A DNA stretch of 64,000 nucleotides from Kitasatospora indigofera (GTDB lineage: Bacteria > Actinomycetota > Actinomycetes > Streptomycetales > Streptomycetaceae), in the NCBI RefSeq assembly GCF_014655955.1, contig NZ_BNBO01000025.1, positions 1-64,000 on the forward strand, written 5' to 3'. Each line of letters begins with the position of its first letter. Position 1 is the stretch's first letter. Made by a program: the position numbers and the translations under genes. Below the pieces are notes generated by a model. The model did no database searches. It was not told the origin of the DNA and saw only the letters and a program-made list of their open reading frames with translations. Positions 1 through 8,372 of this stretch are shown here, piece after piece.

Positions 1-240
1 TCTGGCGTTGACTTTTGGCACGCTGTTGAGTTCTCAAGGAACGGACACTTCCTTCAGGTCACTTTCGTGAACCCTCCGGGCGTTTCGCTCTTTCGTGTTC
101 TCAGCTTAGCAGACTCGTTTACTCGGCTTTAACCGGAGTGTTTCGTGCCTGAAACCTGAAGTTCACCATCACCTCGCGGCGACCTGAGCAACGATAGCCC
201 TTCGGACGGCCAGCTCCTAATCGAGCCGCACCGAGCGTCA
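1..240 (-). promoter_or_regulatory. rRNA operon promoter/leader region, reading out of the window
   Basis: Read on the minus strand, the first 50 bases hold CCTTGAGAACTCAACAG followed by a conserved AAAGTCAACGCCAGA stretch. This is how actinomycete 16S rRNA leaders look (boxA-like antitermination element upstream of the 16S gene; the boxA core lies at 24-39). A TAAGCT -10-like hexamer is at 103-108 on the minus strand with only a weak -35. No rRNA itself is in the window, so 16S should begin just left of position 1. The operon is inferred; the boxA-like string is seen directly. The stretch 240-545 holds no gene, only the sites listed next. Confidence 0.65.
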
Positions 241-329
241 CCCGAGTGGCTCAGTCCGGAGGCACTCGGCCCTGCTCAGAGCGATGGTCCGGGCTCGCTC
301 GAATGCCGTAGAGTGCGGCGCGTCGAGCA

Positions 330-345
330 AGAGGACTAGACCACT
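330..345. promoter_or_regulatory. DasR-like operator (dre site) upstream of crr-ptsI
   Basis: The 16-mer AGAGGACTAGACCACT matches the known DasR consensus ACTGGTCTAGACCAGT at 12 of 16 positions, including the core CTAGACCA. DasR is the GntR-family N-acetylglucosamine regulator of streptomycetes and is known to act on pts genes, including crr-ptsI in S. coelicolor. It lies about 200 bp before the crr start. Confidence 0.6.
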
Positions 346-446
346 TGCGGCCGCGGAGCCCGTCTCCCACCGCCCTCCGAGCCTCACCCTCCGTGGTGGT
401 GATCGCGGGGAGGCCGGGATCCCGGGTCCGCCGATCGTGTGCTGGT

Positions 447-473
447 ATGTCATGAGATGTCCGAAGTTGACAT
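447..473. promoter_or_regulatory. Inverted repeat before crr
   Basis: ATGTCA and TGACAT flank a 15-nt spacer about 75 bp upstream of crr. The right arm overlaps a TTGACA hexamer at 467-472 that could serve as a -35. No good -10 follows at 17-18 nt, so promoter use is uncertain. Confidence 0.3.
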
Positions 474-545
474 GATTTAGGCTTCAGTCGATGTCCTGCC
501 GCTGCGGCGGCCGCACGCTGTTCTGCGCATTTGGGAGGCTCCACC

Positions 546-995
546 ATGACCACTGTGACGTCGCCGCTGGCCGGCCGCGCCGTCGGGCTCGCCGCCGTGC
601 CCGACCCTGTTTTCTCCGGCGCCATGGTCGGTCCTGGCACCGCCATCGACCCGGTGCGTGAGCCGACCGAGGCGGTCGCCCCGGTGGACGGCCTCGTCGT
701 CTCCATGCACCCGCACGCGTTCGTCGTGATGGACGCCGACGGGCACGGTGTGCTGACCCACCTCGGCATCGACACCGTCCAGCTGAACGGCGAGGGCTTC
801 GAGCTGCTGGTGAGCAAGGGTGACCAGGTGCGGCGCGGACAGCCGGTCATCAAGTGGAACCCGGCCGCCGTCGAGGCGGCCGGCAAGTCGCCGATCTCGC
901 CGATCGTCGCGCTGGAGGCTTCCGCCGACGCGCTGAGCACGGTGGCCGAGAGCGGCGAGGTCGCCACGGGTGGCGACCTCTTCGTCTGGAACTGA
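546..995 (+). CDS. crr: PTS EIIA-Glc (glucose-family IIA phosphocarrier)
   Basis: A 149-residue cytoplasmic phosphocarrier that takes phosphate from HPr and passes it to a sugar-specific EIIB; in streptomycetes it serves N-acetylglucosamine uptake. The two EIIA-Glc histidine motifs are present: HPHAFVV (H57) and THLGIDTV (H72, the phosphorylated His). The length is right for a free-standing IIA domain. ATG 546 is chosen over an upstream in-frame TTG at 531 because GGGAGG sits 7 nt before it. ptsI follows on the same strand after 190 bp, the crr-ptsI order known in S. coelicolor. A DasR-like site lies upstream. Confidence 0.95.
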   Translation: MTTVTSPLAGRAVGLAAVPDPVFSGAMVGPGTAIDPVREPTEAVAPVDGLVVSMHPHAFVVMDADGHGVLTHLGIDTVQLNGEGFELLVSKGDQVRRGQPVIKWNPAAVEAAGKSPISPIVALEASADALSTVAESGEVATGGDLFVWN

Positions 996-1186
996 GCACG
1001 GCCGCGGCCGAGCACGACACGGGCAGCGCTACTCCGTCCCCTCCGCCCAGGGCGGGACGGGGCGGCGCTGCCGGGCGTCCGGGGAGCCGGACGCCGGACT
1101 GACTCATGAGGGACACGCCCTGCCCGGCGGTGAAGGACCGGCCGAGCGCAGCGGTCCGTACTGGACCGGGTGAAAGGAATTTGGAC

Positions 1187-2857
1187 ATGGAACAGACCCT
1201 GCGCGGCGTGGGTGTCAGCCACGGAGTCGCCATCGGCCAGGTGCGGCACATGGGGACGGCCGTCCTCGAACCCCCCGCCACCCAGATCCCGACCGAGGAC
1301 GCGCCGCGCGAGCAGGCCCGCGCGCAGGCGGCCGTGGACGCGGTGGCCGCCGACCTGATCGCCCGCGGCAACCTGGCGGGCGGTGAGGCGCAGGCGGTAC
1401 TGGAGGCGCAGGCCCTGATGGCCCAGGACCCGGAGCTGATGGCCGACGTCCGGCGCAGGATCACCGTGGGCAGCAGCGCCGAGCGCGGTGTCTACGACGC
1501 ATTCGCGGCGTACCGGGCGCTGCTGGCCGCCGCGGGTGAGTACCTGGCCGGCCGGGTGGCGGACCTGGACGACGTACGGAACCGGATCGTGGCGCGGCTG
1601 CTCGGCGTGCCGATGCCCGGGGTGCCGGACAGCGACGAGCCGTACGTGCTGTTCGCGCGGGACCTCGCGCCGGCCGACACGGCGCTGCTCGACCCGACCC
1701 TGGTGCTCGGCTTCGTGACCGAGGAGGGCGGGCCGACCAGCCACAGCGCGATCCTCGCGCGGGCGATGGGGGTGCCGGCCGTGGTGGCGCTGCCGGGGGC
1801 GACCGATCTCGCCGAGGGGGTCGTGGTGGCCGTCGACGGCAGCACCGGTGACGTGCTGGTGGAGCCGACCCAGGAGAAGCAGGACCAGCTGCGGCGGGTG
1901 GCCGCCGAGCGCAAGGCCGCGCTGTCCGCCTCCTCCGGGCCCGGGCAGACCTCGGACGGACACCGGGTGCCGCTGCTGGCGAACGTGGGCGGTCCGGCGG
2001 ACCTGCCGGCGGCGCTGGAGAACGGCGCCGAGGGCGTGGGCCTGTTCCGGACCGAGTTCCTCTTCCTCGACGACTCGGCGAAGGCGCCGACCGAGGAGAA
2101 GCAGATCGAGGCGTACCGGAAGGTGCTGGAGGCCTTCCCGGAGGGCCGGGTGGTCGTCCGGGCCCTGGACGCGGGGGCCGACAAGCCGCTGGACTTCCTG
2201 ACGCCGGCCGACGAGCCGAACCCGGCGCTGGGCGTGCGCGGTCTGCGGACGCTGCTGGAGAACCCCGAGGTCATGCAGACCCAGCTGCGGGCGCTCGCCA
2301 AGGCGGCCGAGGGCCTGCCCGTCCACCTGGAGGTGATGGCCCCGATGGTGGCCGACCGGGTGGACGCCAAGGCCTTCGCGGACGCGTGTCGCGAGGCGGG
2401 GCTGCAGGCGAAGTTCGGGGCGATGGTGGAGATCCCGTCGGCCGCCCTGCGGGCGCGCTCGATCCTGCACGAGGTGGAGTTCCTGTCGCTGGGGACGAAC
2501 GACCTGGCGCAGTACACCTTCGCGGCGGACCGGCAGGTCGGGGCGCTCGCCCGGCTGCAGGACCCGTGGCAGCCGGCCCTGCTGGACCTGATCGCGTTCT
2601 CCGCGGACGCGGCGAAGGCCGCCGGCAAGAGCTGCGGCGTCTGCGGTGAGGCGGCAGCCGATCCGATGCTCGCCTGCGTGCTCACCGGGCTGGGCGTCAC
2701 CAGCCTGTCGATGGGCGCGGCGTCCATCCCCTACGTGCGGACGGCGCTGGCCAAGTACACGCTGGCGCAGTGCAAGCGGGCCGCCGAGGCGGCCCGGGCG
2801 ACCGACACCGCCGAGGAGGCGCGGGCCGCCGCGCACCAGGTGCTGTCCGGCGAGTAG
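1187..2857 (+). CDS. ptsI: PTS enzyme I (phosphoenolpyruvate-protein phosphotransferase)
   Basis: A 556-residue enzyme I, the usual actinomycete length. It autophosphorylates from PEP and phosphorylates HPr. The phospho-His motif GGPTSHSAILAR is present (H186), and the PEP-site cysteine lies in GVCGEAAADP (C486). ATG 1187 is preceded by AAAGGA at 9 nt; an upstream in-frame start at 1106 would add an unconserved tail. It lies downstream of crr and ends before a perfect 16-bp hairpin, so crr-ptsI is probably one unit. ptsH is not in the window. Confidence 0.96.
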   Translation: MEQTLRGVGVSHGVAIGQVRHMGTAVLEPPATQIPTEDAPREQARAQAAVDAVAADLIARGNLAGGEAQAVLEAQALMAQDPELMADVRRRITVGSSAERGVYDAFAAYRALLAAAGEYLAGRVADLDDVRNRIVARLLGVPMPGVPDSDEPYVLFARDLAPADTALLDPTLVLGFVTEEGGPTSHSAILARAMGVPAVVALPGATDLAEGVVVAVDGSTGDVLVEPTQEKQDQLRRVAAERKAALSASSGPGQTSDGHRVPLLANVGGPADLPAALENGAEGVGLFRTEFLFLDDSAKAPTEEKQIEAYRKVLEAFPEGRVVVRALDAGADKPLDFLTPADEPNPALGVRGLRTLLENPEVMQTQLRALAKAAEGLPVHLEVMAPMVADRVDAKAFADACREAGLQAKFGAMVEIPSAALRARSILHEVEFLSLGTNDLAQYTFAADRQVGALARLQDPWQPALLDLIAFSADAAKAAGKSCGVCGEAAADPMLACVLTGLGVTSLSMGAASIPYVRTALAKYTLAQCKRAAEAARATDTAEEARAAAHQVLSGE

Positions 2858-2890
2858 CCCGGCCCAGGGGCAGAAGCAGCAGGGAACAGG

Positions 2891-2929
2891 GAGGGGCGCC
2901 GCCACCGGGCAACGGTGGCGGCGCCCCTC
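2891..2929 (+). terminator. Strong stem-loop after ptsI
   Basis: A perfect 16-bp stem (2891-2906 with 2914-2929) closes a 7-nt loop 33 bp after the ptsI stop. There is no T-run, as is usual in high-GC actinomycetes. It also lies downstream of the convergent aacS gene and may serve both. Confidence 0.85.
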
Positions 2930-3012
2930 CGTGCATGTGCGCCGGTCCCCGGCCGTACCTGTGCGCCTGCCCCGGCAGGACGCCGGTGTCACCCGGTCGG
3001 GCGTCCGGACGC

Positions 3013-5031
3013 TCAGGCGCGGCGGTCCTGGCCGAGCTGCTCGAAGAAGCGCAGGTGCTCCAGGTTGTCGACCGAGCCGGGGTTGACGGCGCGCTCCAGC
3101 GGGGTGCCGGAGAGCAGGCGCTTCACCGGGACCTCGATCCGCTTGCCGGTGAGGGTGTGCGGCAGGCCGGTGACGGCGATGACCTCGTCCGGGACGTGGC
3201 GCGGGGAGAGCTGTTCGCGCAGCGAGCTGCGGATCCGGCCGCGCAGCTCGTCGTCCAGGGCGGCGCCCGGCGCGAGGACCACGAAGAGCGGCATCCAGTA
3301 GCCGCCGTCCGGCTCCTCCAGGCCGATGACCAGTGACTCGGCGATCTCGGGGAGGCGCTCGACCACCTCGTAGATGTCGGAGGAGCCCATCCGGACGCCC
3401 TGGCGGTTGAGCGTGGAGTCCGACCGGCCGTGGATGACCACGGTGCCGCGCCCGGTGACGGTGATCCAGTCCCCGTGCCGCCAGGTGCCCGGGAACATGT
3501 CGAAGTAGCTGTCCCGGTAGCGCTCGCCGTCCGGGTCGTTCCAGAACCCGGTGGGCATGGACGGCAGCGGCTTGGTGACGACCAGCTCGCCCACGGCGTC
3601 GGTCAGCGGGCGGCCCTGGACGTCCCAGGACTCGACGGCCGCGCCCAGACAGGGCGCCTGGATCTCGCCGAGGTGGACCGGGAGGGTGGGGACGCCGCCG
3701 ACGAAGCAGCTGCAGACGTCCGTGCCACCGCTGACCGAGGCGAGCCAGACGTCCTCCTTCACCTCCTGGTAGATCCAGCGGAAGCCGTCCGGCGGGAGCG
3801 GCGAGCCGGTGGTGCCGATGCAGCGGACGGCGGACAGGTCGAGGTCGCGGCCCGGGTGCAGCTCGGCCTTGCGGCCGGCCATCACGTACGCGGCGGAGGT
3901 GCCGAGGACGGTGGCCCGGGTGCGGGCGGCGACCGACCAGAACGCGCCGGTGTCGGGGTGGCCGGGGCTGCCGTCGTAGGTGACGACGGTGGAACCCACC
4001 AGCAGGCCGGCGACCAGGAAGTTCCACATCATCCAGCCGGTGGAGGTGTACCAGAGGAAGCGGTCCTCCGGCCCCAGGTCGAGGTGCAGCGCGGCCTGCT
4101 TGAGGTGTTCGACCAGGATGCCGCCCTGGCTCTGGACGATGGCCTTCGGCAGGCCCGTGGTGCCGGAGGAGTAGAGCACCCAGAGCGGGTGGTCGAACGG
4201 GACCTGCTCGAAGACCGGCTCGACGTCGGCGGCGACCAGGTCGTCCCAGTGCAGGGCGCCCTCGGGGGCCGGCCCGCCGAGCAGCGGGACGTGCACGACC
4301 GCGCGCAGGGTCGGGAGCTCCCGGCGCAGCTCGGCGACGACGTCCGTCCGGTCGTGGTCCTTGCCGCCGTAGTGGCAGCCGTCGACGGCGAACAGGACGA
4401 CCGGCTCGATCTGCTGGAGGCGGTCCAGCACGCTGCGGGCGCCGAAGTCCGGCGCGCAGGACGTCCAGACCGCGCCGACCGCGGCGGTGGCCAGGAGGGC
4501 CACCACGGCCTGCGGGATGTTGGGCAGGTAGGCGCCGACCCGGTCGCCGGGGCCGACGCCCCGGGCGCGGAGCGCCGCGGCCAGCGAACCGACCTGGCGG
4601 CGCAGCTCCGACCAGGTGACGGTGAGCGGGCGCTCGGCGGTCTCGTCCAGGTGGAGGACGGCCGGCTTGTCGGCGTTGGCCGGCTCCTCGCCGAAGCGGA
4701 GGGCGTGCTCGGCGTAGTTCAGGCGGGCGCCGGGGAACCAGCGGGCGCCGGGCATCGCCGGGTCGGCGAGGACGGCGTCGGGCGCGGCGGAGAAGCGGAC
4801 GTCGAACCACTGGGTGACGGCCGTCCAGAAGCGGTCGAGGTCCGCGGTGGACCAGGCGTGCAAGGCCGCGTAGCGGGCGGCCGCCTGCTCGTCGTCGGTG
4901 CAGGGGGCGAGCGGGGCGGCGGGGGCGCCGTGGTGCTCGGCGGCCCAGTTCTGGAAAGCGACGATCTTGGTGGCGGCGGCGCTTGCGGGGTTGGGCCGCC
5001 AGAGCGGCTGGTCCTGGGGTGGGGTGCTCAC
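3013..5031 (-). CDS. aacS: Acetoacetyl-CoA synthetase
   Basis: A 672-residue ANL-superfamily enzyme that activates acetoacetate to acetoacetyl-CoA with ATP. The AMP-binding P-loop YSSGTTGLPKAIV and the C-terminal catalytic lysine in TGKRIEVPVK (about K630) are present. Family-specific traits separate it from acetyl-CoA synthetase: an N-terminal FQNWAAEHHG-type segment, GARSVLDRLQQIEP, and the NPGSVDNLEHLRFF tail. GTG 5031 is chosen because homology begins there; the open frame continues upstream only into unrelated sequence. The ribosome site (GGGAGA) is modest. It converges on ptsI and shares its terminator region. Confidence 0.92.
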   Translation of the reverse strand: MSTPPQDQPLWRPNPASAAATKIVAFQNWAAEHHGAPAAPLAPCTDDEQAAARYAALHAWSTADLDRFWTAVTQWFDVRFSAAPDAVLADPAMPGARWFPGARLNYAEHALRFGEEPANADKPAVLHLDETAERPLTVTWSELRRQVGSLAAALRARGVGPGDRVGAYLPNIPQAVVALLATAAVGAVWTSCAPDFGARSVLDRLQQIEPVVLFAVDGCHYGGKDHDRTDVVAELRRELPTLRAVVHVPLLGGPAPEGALHWDDLVAADVEPVFEQVPFDHPLWVLYSSGTTGLPKAIVQSQGGILVEHLKQAALHLDLGPEDRFLWYTSTGWMMWNFLVAGLLVGSTVVTYDGSPGHPDTGAFWSVAARTRATVLGTSAAYVMAGRKAELHPGRDLDLSAVRCIGTTGSPLPPDGFRWIYQEVKEDVWLASVSGGTDVCSCFVGGVPTLPVHLGEIQAPCLGAAVESWDVQGRPLTDAVGELVVTKPLPSMPTGFWNDPDGERYRDSYFDMFPGTWRHGDWITVTGRGTVVIHGRSDSTLNRQGVRMGSSDIYEVVERLPEIAESLVIGLEEPDGGYWMPLFVVLAPGAALDDELRGRIRSSLREQLSPRHVPDEVIAVTGLPHTLTGKRIEVPVKRLLSGTPLERAVNPGSVDNLEHLRFFEQLGQDRRA

Positions 5032-5072
5032 GGTGGTGGTCTCCCGGCCGAAGGATGGGGACGGGAGTGCTG

Positions 5073-5118
5073 GTGGCAGGGCCCGTCCGGGTGGCACTGA
5101 CGGTGCAGACCCTGCCAC
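5073..5118. repeat. Inverted repeat between the AdSS/Nudix gene and aacS
   Basis: GTGGCAGGG (5073-5081) and CCCTGCCAC (5110-5118) are perfect 9-bp arms 28 nt apart. It could end the upstream transcript or act in the aacS leader. Confidence 0.4.
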
Positions 5119-5153
5119 GTGATCGTCGCCGGCGCCAGGGCCGGGCCGGCGGG

Positions 5154-7268
5154 TCAGAGGTGCGCGTACTCCCCGGTGAACCAGGAGTTCGAGACCCGGG
5201 TGTGGAAGGGGAAGGCGAGCTGGGTACCGGCGGTGGCGAGCTCCCAGCCCTCGGTCTCGTCGGTGGGCACGGAGGGCGGGAGCTCCGCCAGATCGCGGGC
5301 GGGCAGCAGTCCGAAGAGGCAGAGGAAGCCGCCGGAGGCGTCGGAGTCGGTGGACACCAGGGTGATGTCGGAGGCCTTCGCCTCGATGCCGGTCTCCTCG
5401 CGCAGCTCGCGGACGCAGGCCTGCTGCCAGCTCTCGCCGTAGTCGATGTAGCCGCCGGGGAAGGCGAGCCGGCCGTAGCCGGGCTCGATGGTGCGGCGGA
5501 TGACGACCAGTTGCCGGTCGCCGTCCGGGAGGTTGACGGGGAGCAGGGTGACCACCACGGGCAGCGGGTTGCGGTAGCTGATCTCGGCGCAGCCCGGGCA
5601 GGTCCGGGGCCAGGCGACCGTGCCGGGCGGGTAGGCCGTCCCGCACCAGTGGCAGTGGGAGTGGGGCCCGAACGTCGCCTTGGCCGCGGCTTCGTGAGTG
5701 GTCATGGAGTGGATGGTAGCGGCCGGGGTGGGCAGCGCCCGGAGGAGTTTGTGATCGGCCGTCGGGCCGTAGGACTCCATCAGGACGGGCGTCCGCAAGG
5801 TGTGGGCGATGGCCTCGGCCCAGGAGTCGGGGTCGGGCCCCGGGTCGGTGAGAGGGCCGGGGCGGGCCCGGAACAGCGCGGCGGTGAGCTGCGCCTGGGC
5901 GGTGAGGCCGCCCGGCCGGCCGGTGGTGAGTTCGGTCAGGCGGGCGCCGTCCAGCTGGTAGGACTCGGACAGGCGCAGGCCGGGGTGGCGGGCCGGGGCG
6001 TCGAGGTGGGTGAGGGCGAGGGCGTCGGCGCCGCCCGCGGCGGTCAGCGCGTACCGGTGGGCGACGGCGTCGAAGTGGCCGAGGCGGAAGGCGCCCTGCC
6101 AGCTCCCGGTGGTGTTGTGCGGCTCGGGGACGTCGAGAGCGGTGTCCTCGGTGGGGAGCGGGCCGGGGCCGTGCCGGGTGGTGTAGCTGCGCAGGACGCC
6201 GAGGCGCAGCGCAGCGCCGGGTGCGCCGGACTCCGCGAGCAGGGTCTCGGCGTTGGCGAAGGTGGTGGTGGACCAGGTGGTGTAGGGGTGGAAGCCGTGC
6301 CGTTCGTCGAGCAGGACGCCCTGGGCGCCCTCGAAGACGACCGGGCCGGTGCGCAGCAGGCGGCCGAGGTGGGCGGCGTCGGTCTGCCGGACGCGTTCGG
6401 CGAAGGCCTGGAGGGCGGGCAGGCAGTCGGCGGGCGGCGGGGCGGGAAGGTCGGCCGGGGTGAGGCCGAGTTCGGCGGCGAGGTGTTCACGCAGACGGGT
6501 GAGTTTGGCGAGCAGTAGGGCCGGGCTGGTGCAGTCGGCGGCGGTCGGGGCGTCCTCGGGGTGCAGCAGGGCGTAGCGGGCGGTCTCGCCGATGCCGAGC
6601 CCGCAGGAGCCGTGCCGGGCCTCGCCGCGGCGTTGCTCGCGGAGCCGGTTGGCGGCCGCGTGGTACGGGGTGGTGAGCAGGGCCCGGCGGTCGACGGTCA
6701 GCAGGGCCAGCGGGTCGGGGACGCCGAGGTGCGCGAGGTGGGCGGCCTCGGCGGCGAGGGCGAGCGGGTCCACCAGCATGAAGCGGGAGAGGTGGGTGGG
6801 GACGCCGGCCAGGGTGCCGGAGCCGAACTGGGCGAAGGTGTGGTGCCGGCCGTCCCGGGTGACCACGTTGTGGGCGGCCTGCGCTCCGCCGTTGTGGCGG
6901 ACCACGGCGTGCACCGGCCGGCTGCCGGGGCCGACGGGGCCCCGGCAGAGCCGGTCGACGACGGTGCCCTTGCCGGCGTCCCCGAAGCCGAGGTCGCAGA
7001 CGATCACGTGCTCGGCCTGCCGGTCGAGGGCGTGCTCGGGCGGGACCGCGGAAGCCCTGGCGGGTGCACCGGCGGAACGTGCGGCGGCGGAGGGTACGAC
7101 GGTGGAGGGTATGGCGGCGGGTGCGCCGGACGGCCGGTGTCCGGGCGCCGGGTGGCGCCCGTCGACGGGCCGGCGCGCGTCGGGGGTCGTCCCGTCGACG
7201 GGCCGGGGCCCCTCGGCGTGCCGGGGCCCGTCGGGGCCGTCGTGGGCGGCCGAGGGGTGGCGGGTCAT
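5154..7268 (-). CDS. Adenylosuccinate synthetase-like protein fused to a zinc-ribbon Nudix hydrolase
   Basis: A 704-residue open frame. Residues 1-86 are low-complexity and rich in Pro, Arg and Ala. Residues about 87-515 resemble adenylosuccinate synthetase: GFGDAGKG (94-101) for the GDEGKG loop, a retained catalytic His in QAAHN, FEGAQG, and a TTG loop. The Arg-rich stretch that normally follows TTG and the guanine motif TKLD (here THLD) are altered, so the substrate may differ from IMP, Asp and GTP. From residue 522 a Nudix domain follows without a stop: zinc ribbon (CHWC and CPGC, 539-560) and a Nudix box (605-627, with REL-REETG). ATG 7268 lies 11 bp after the vWA gene. The Nudix part may also be made alone from Met522 (position 5705). 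Confidence 0.8.
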   Translation of the reverse strand: MTRHPSAAHDGPDGPRHAEGPRPVDGTTPDARRPVDGRHPAPGHRPSGAPAAIPSTVVPSAAARSAGAPARASAVPPEHALDRQAEHVIVCDLGFGDAGKGTVVDRLCRGPVGPGSRPVHAVVRHNGGAQAAHNVVTRDGRHHTFAQFGSGTLAGVPTHLSRFMLVDPLALAAEAAHLAHLGVPDPLALLTVDRRALLTTPYHAAANRLREQRRGEARHGSCGLGIGETARYALLHPEDAPTAADCTSPALLLAKLTRLREHLAAELGLTPADLPAPPPADCLPALQAFAERVRQTDAAHLGRLLRTGPVVFEGAQGVLLDERHGFHPYTTWSTTTFANAETLLAESGAPGAALRLGVLRSYTTRHGPGPLPTEDTALDVPEPHNTTGSWQGAFRLGHFDAVAHRYALTAAGGADALALTHLDAPARHPGLRLSESYQLDGARLTELTTGRPGGLTAQAQLTAALFRARPGPLTDPGPDPDSWAEAIAHTLRTPVLMESYGPTADHKLLRALPTPAATIHSMTTHEAAAKATFGPHSHCHWCGTAYPPGTVAWPRTCPGCAEISYRNPLPVVVTLLPVNLPDGDRQLVVIRRTIEPGYGRLAFPGGYIDYGESWQQACVRELREETGIEAKASDITLVSTDSDASGGFLCLFGLLPARDLAELPPSVPTDETEGWELATAGTQLAFPFHTRVSNSWFTGEYAHL
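5713..5718 (-). promoter_or_regulatory. Possible internal -10 box before the Nudix domain
   Basis: TACCAT on the minus strand lies 7 nt before the in-frame ATG at 5705 (MTTHEAAA). This is the spacing of leaderless streptomycete promoters, and there is no Shine-Dalgarno. It would yield a separate 183-residue Nudix protein. No good -35 was seen. Confidence 0.35.
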
Positions 7269-7279
7269 CCGGGCGGCCG

Positions 7280-8272
7280 TCAGAGCCGGCTGGTGCCGGT
7301 GGCGGCGCGGTCGCCCGCGTCGAGCAGCGGCGCCCCGGGGACGGCGGCCTCGGTGCTGCGGCGGGCCAGGGCGCCGAGGGCCCGTCCGACGCTGGCCGCG
7401 GAGGCGGAGCCGATGTCGGCGAGGTCGTCCAGGCCCTCCTCCAGGTCGATGGCCTCCTCGCCGAGGCCGACGGTGAGGGCGATGGTCTCGCAGACGGCGC
7501 CGAGGTCGTCCAGCTCGATGACGTTCTGGCCGAGCAGCTTGCGCCAGGTGCCCAGCACGTCGGCGCTGCCGGCGTGGGCGGTGCCGGCCGGGAGGATGAA
7601 GTAGACGTCGTAGAGGCGGCGCAACTCGGCCAGGACGGTGGTGATCGGGATGTCCTCGGTGATCTCGTCACCCAGCACTTCCCGTACCTCGCGGGCCTTG
7701 ACCTTGCCGTAGGGCTTCTCGTCGCCGATCAGGAAGAGGTAGCCCCGGCGGCCGCGGCGCTCGATGCTGTCGAGTGCGGTGTGCCGGGCCATGGCGTACA
7801 TGGCGAGCTCGTACGACTCGGTCATCTGGCCGCCGCCACCGCCCTCCAGCAGGATGTTGCCCAGGTCGTCGTCCATCCGGTTGTCGGACTCGAACTGGCC
7901 GAGCTGGAGCGGGACCCGGTCACAGGTGGCGTCGCCGACGGCGCCGAAGAGGATCTGCGGGTGCTCGGTGTACCCCTTGCGCAGCAGCAGGCCGAAGAGC
8001 TCGGGGAGCTTGGTCTGCAGGACGCGCGGGACGGACTGCATGGAGCCCGTGACGTCGAAGAGGACGGCGATGGGGAGCGAGGCGGGGTGCTCGGCGGAGT
8101 CCCGGCTCTCGCGGACGCTCAGGCCCTTGGGGGCGAGCGAGGGATGGGCCTGCCAGGTGTCGCGGGCGCCGCGGGTGGCGCGGTCGCTGTAGTCGAAGGC
8201 TCCGGCGCCGGTGGCGGCGCGGTAGTGCGCGGCGGCGTCGTAGACGTTGGTGGACCAGCTTCCACTGCCCAT
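7280..8272 (-). CDS. von Willebrand factor A (vWA) domain protein
   Basis: A 330-residue soluble protein with a MIDAS metal-site motif DVTGS (D73-S77, DxTxS type) after a hydrophobic strand (PIAVLF). There is no signal peptide or transmembrane segment, so it is cytoplasmic. vWA domains of this kind act as metal-dependent protein-binding modules, often in operons with kinases (for example the TerY-P triads of tellurite-type systems). GAGGAG sits 7 nt before ATG 8272. The upstream pseudokinase gene is 100 bp away and the downstream AdSS/Nudix gene 11 bp away, so it is probably co-transcribed. The binding partner is unknown. Confidence 0.85.
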   Translation of the reverse strand: MGSGSWSTNVYDAAAHYRAATGAGAFDYSDRATRGARDTWQAHPSLAPKGLSVRESRDSAEHPASLPIAVLFDVTGSMQSVPRVLQTKLPELFGLLLRKGYTEHPQILFGAVGDATCDRVPLQLGQFESDNRMDDDLGNILLEGGGGGQMTESYELAMYAMARHTALDSIERRGRRGYLFLIGDEKPYGKVKAREVREVLGDEITEDIPITTVLAELRRLYDVYFILPAGTAHAGSADVLGTWRKLLGQNVIELDDLGAVCETIALTVGLGEEAIDLEEGLDDLADIGSASAASVGRALGALARRSTEAAVPGAPLLDAGDRAATGTSRL

Positions 8273-8372
8273 GGCTGTGCTCCTCGGATCGCGGTGCGGC
8301 GGATGACGGTACGGCGGGCCGGTGGCGCGGCGGGCCGGCCGGGACGGACGAATGGGTGCTCGGACGGGCGGG

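Noticed and set aside
284..475. 63-codon plus-strand frame upstream of crr
   Set aside because: Spans the DasR-like site, no ribosome site, no resemblance to any family.
251..4810. 1519-codon open frame on the minus strand
   Set aside because: It runs antisense to ptsI and across several genes, with Arg/Pro/Gly/His-rich sequence; a shadow of GC-rich codon structure.
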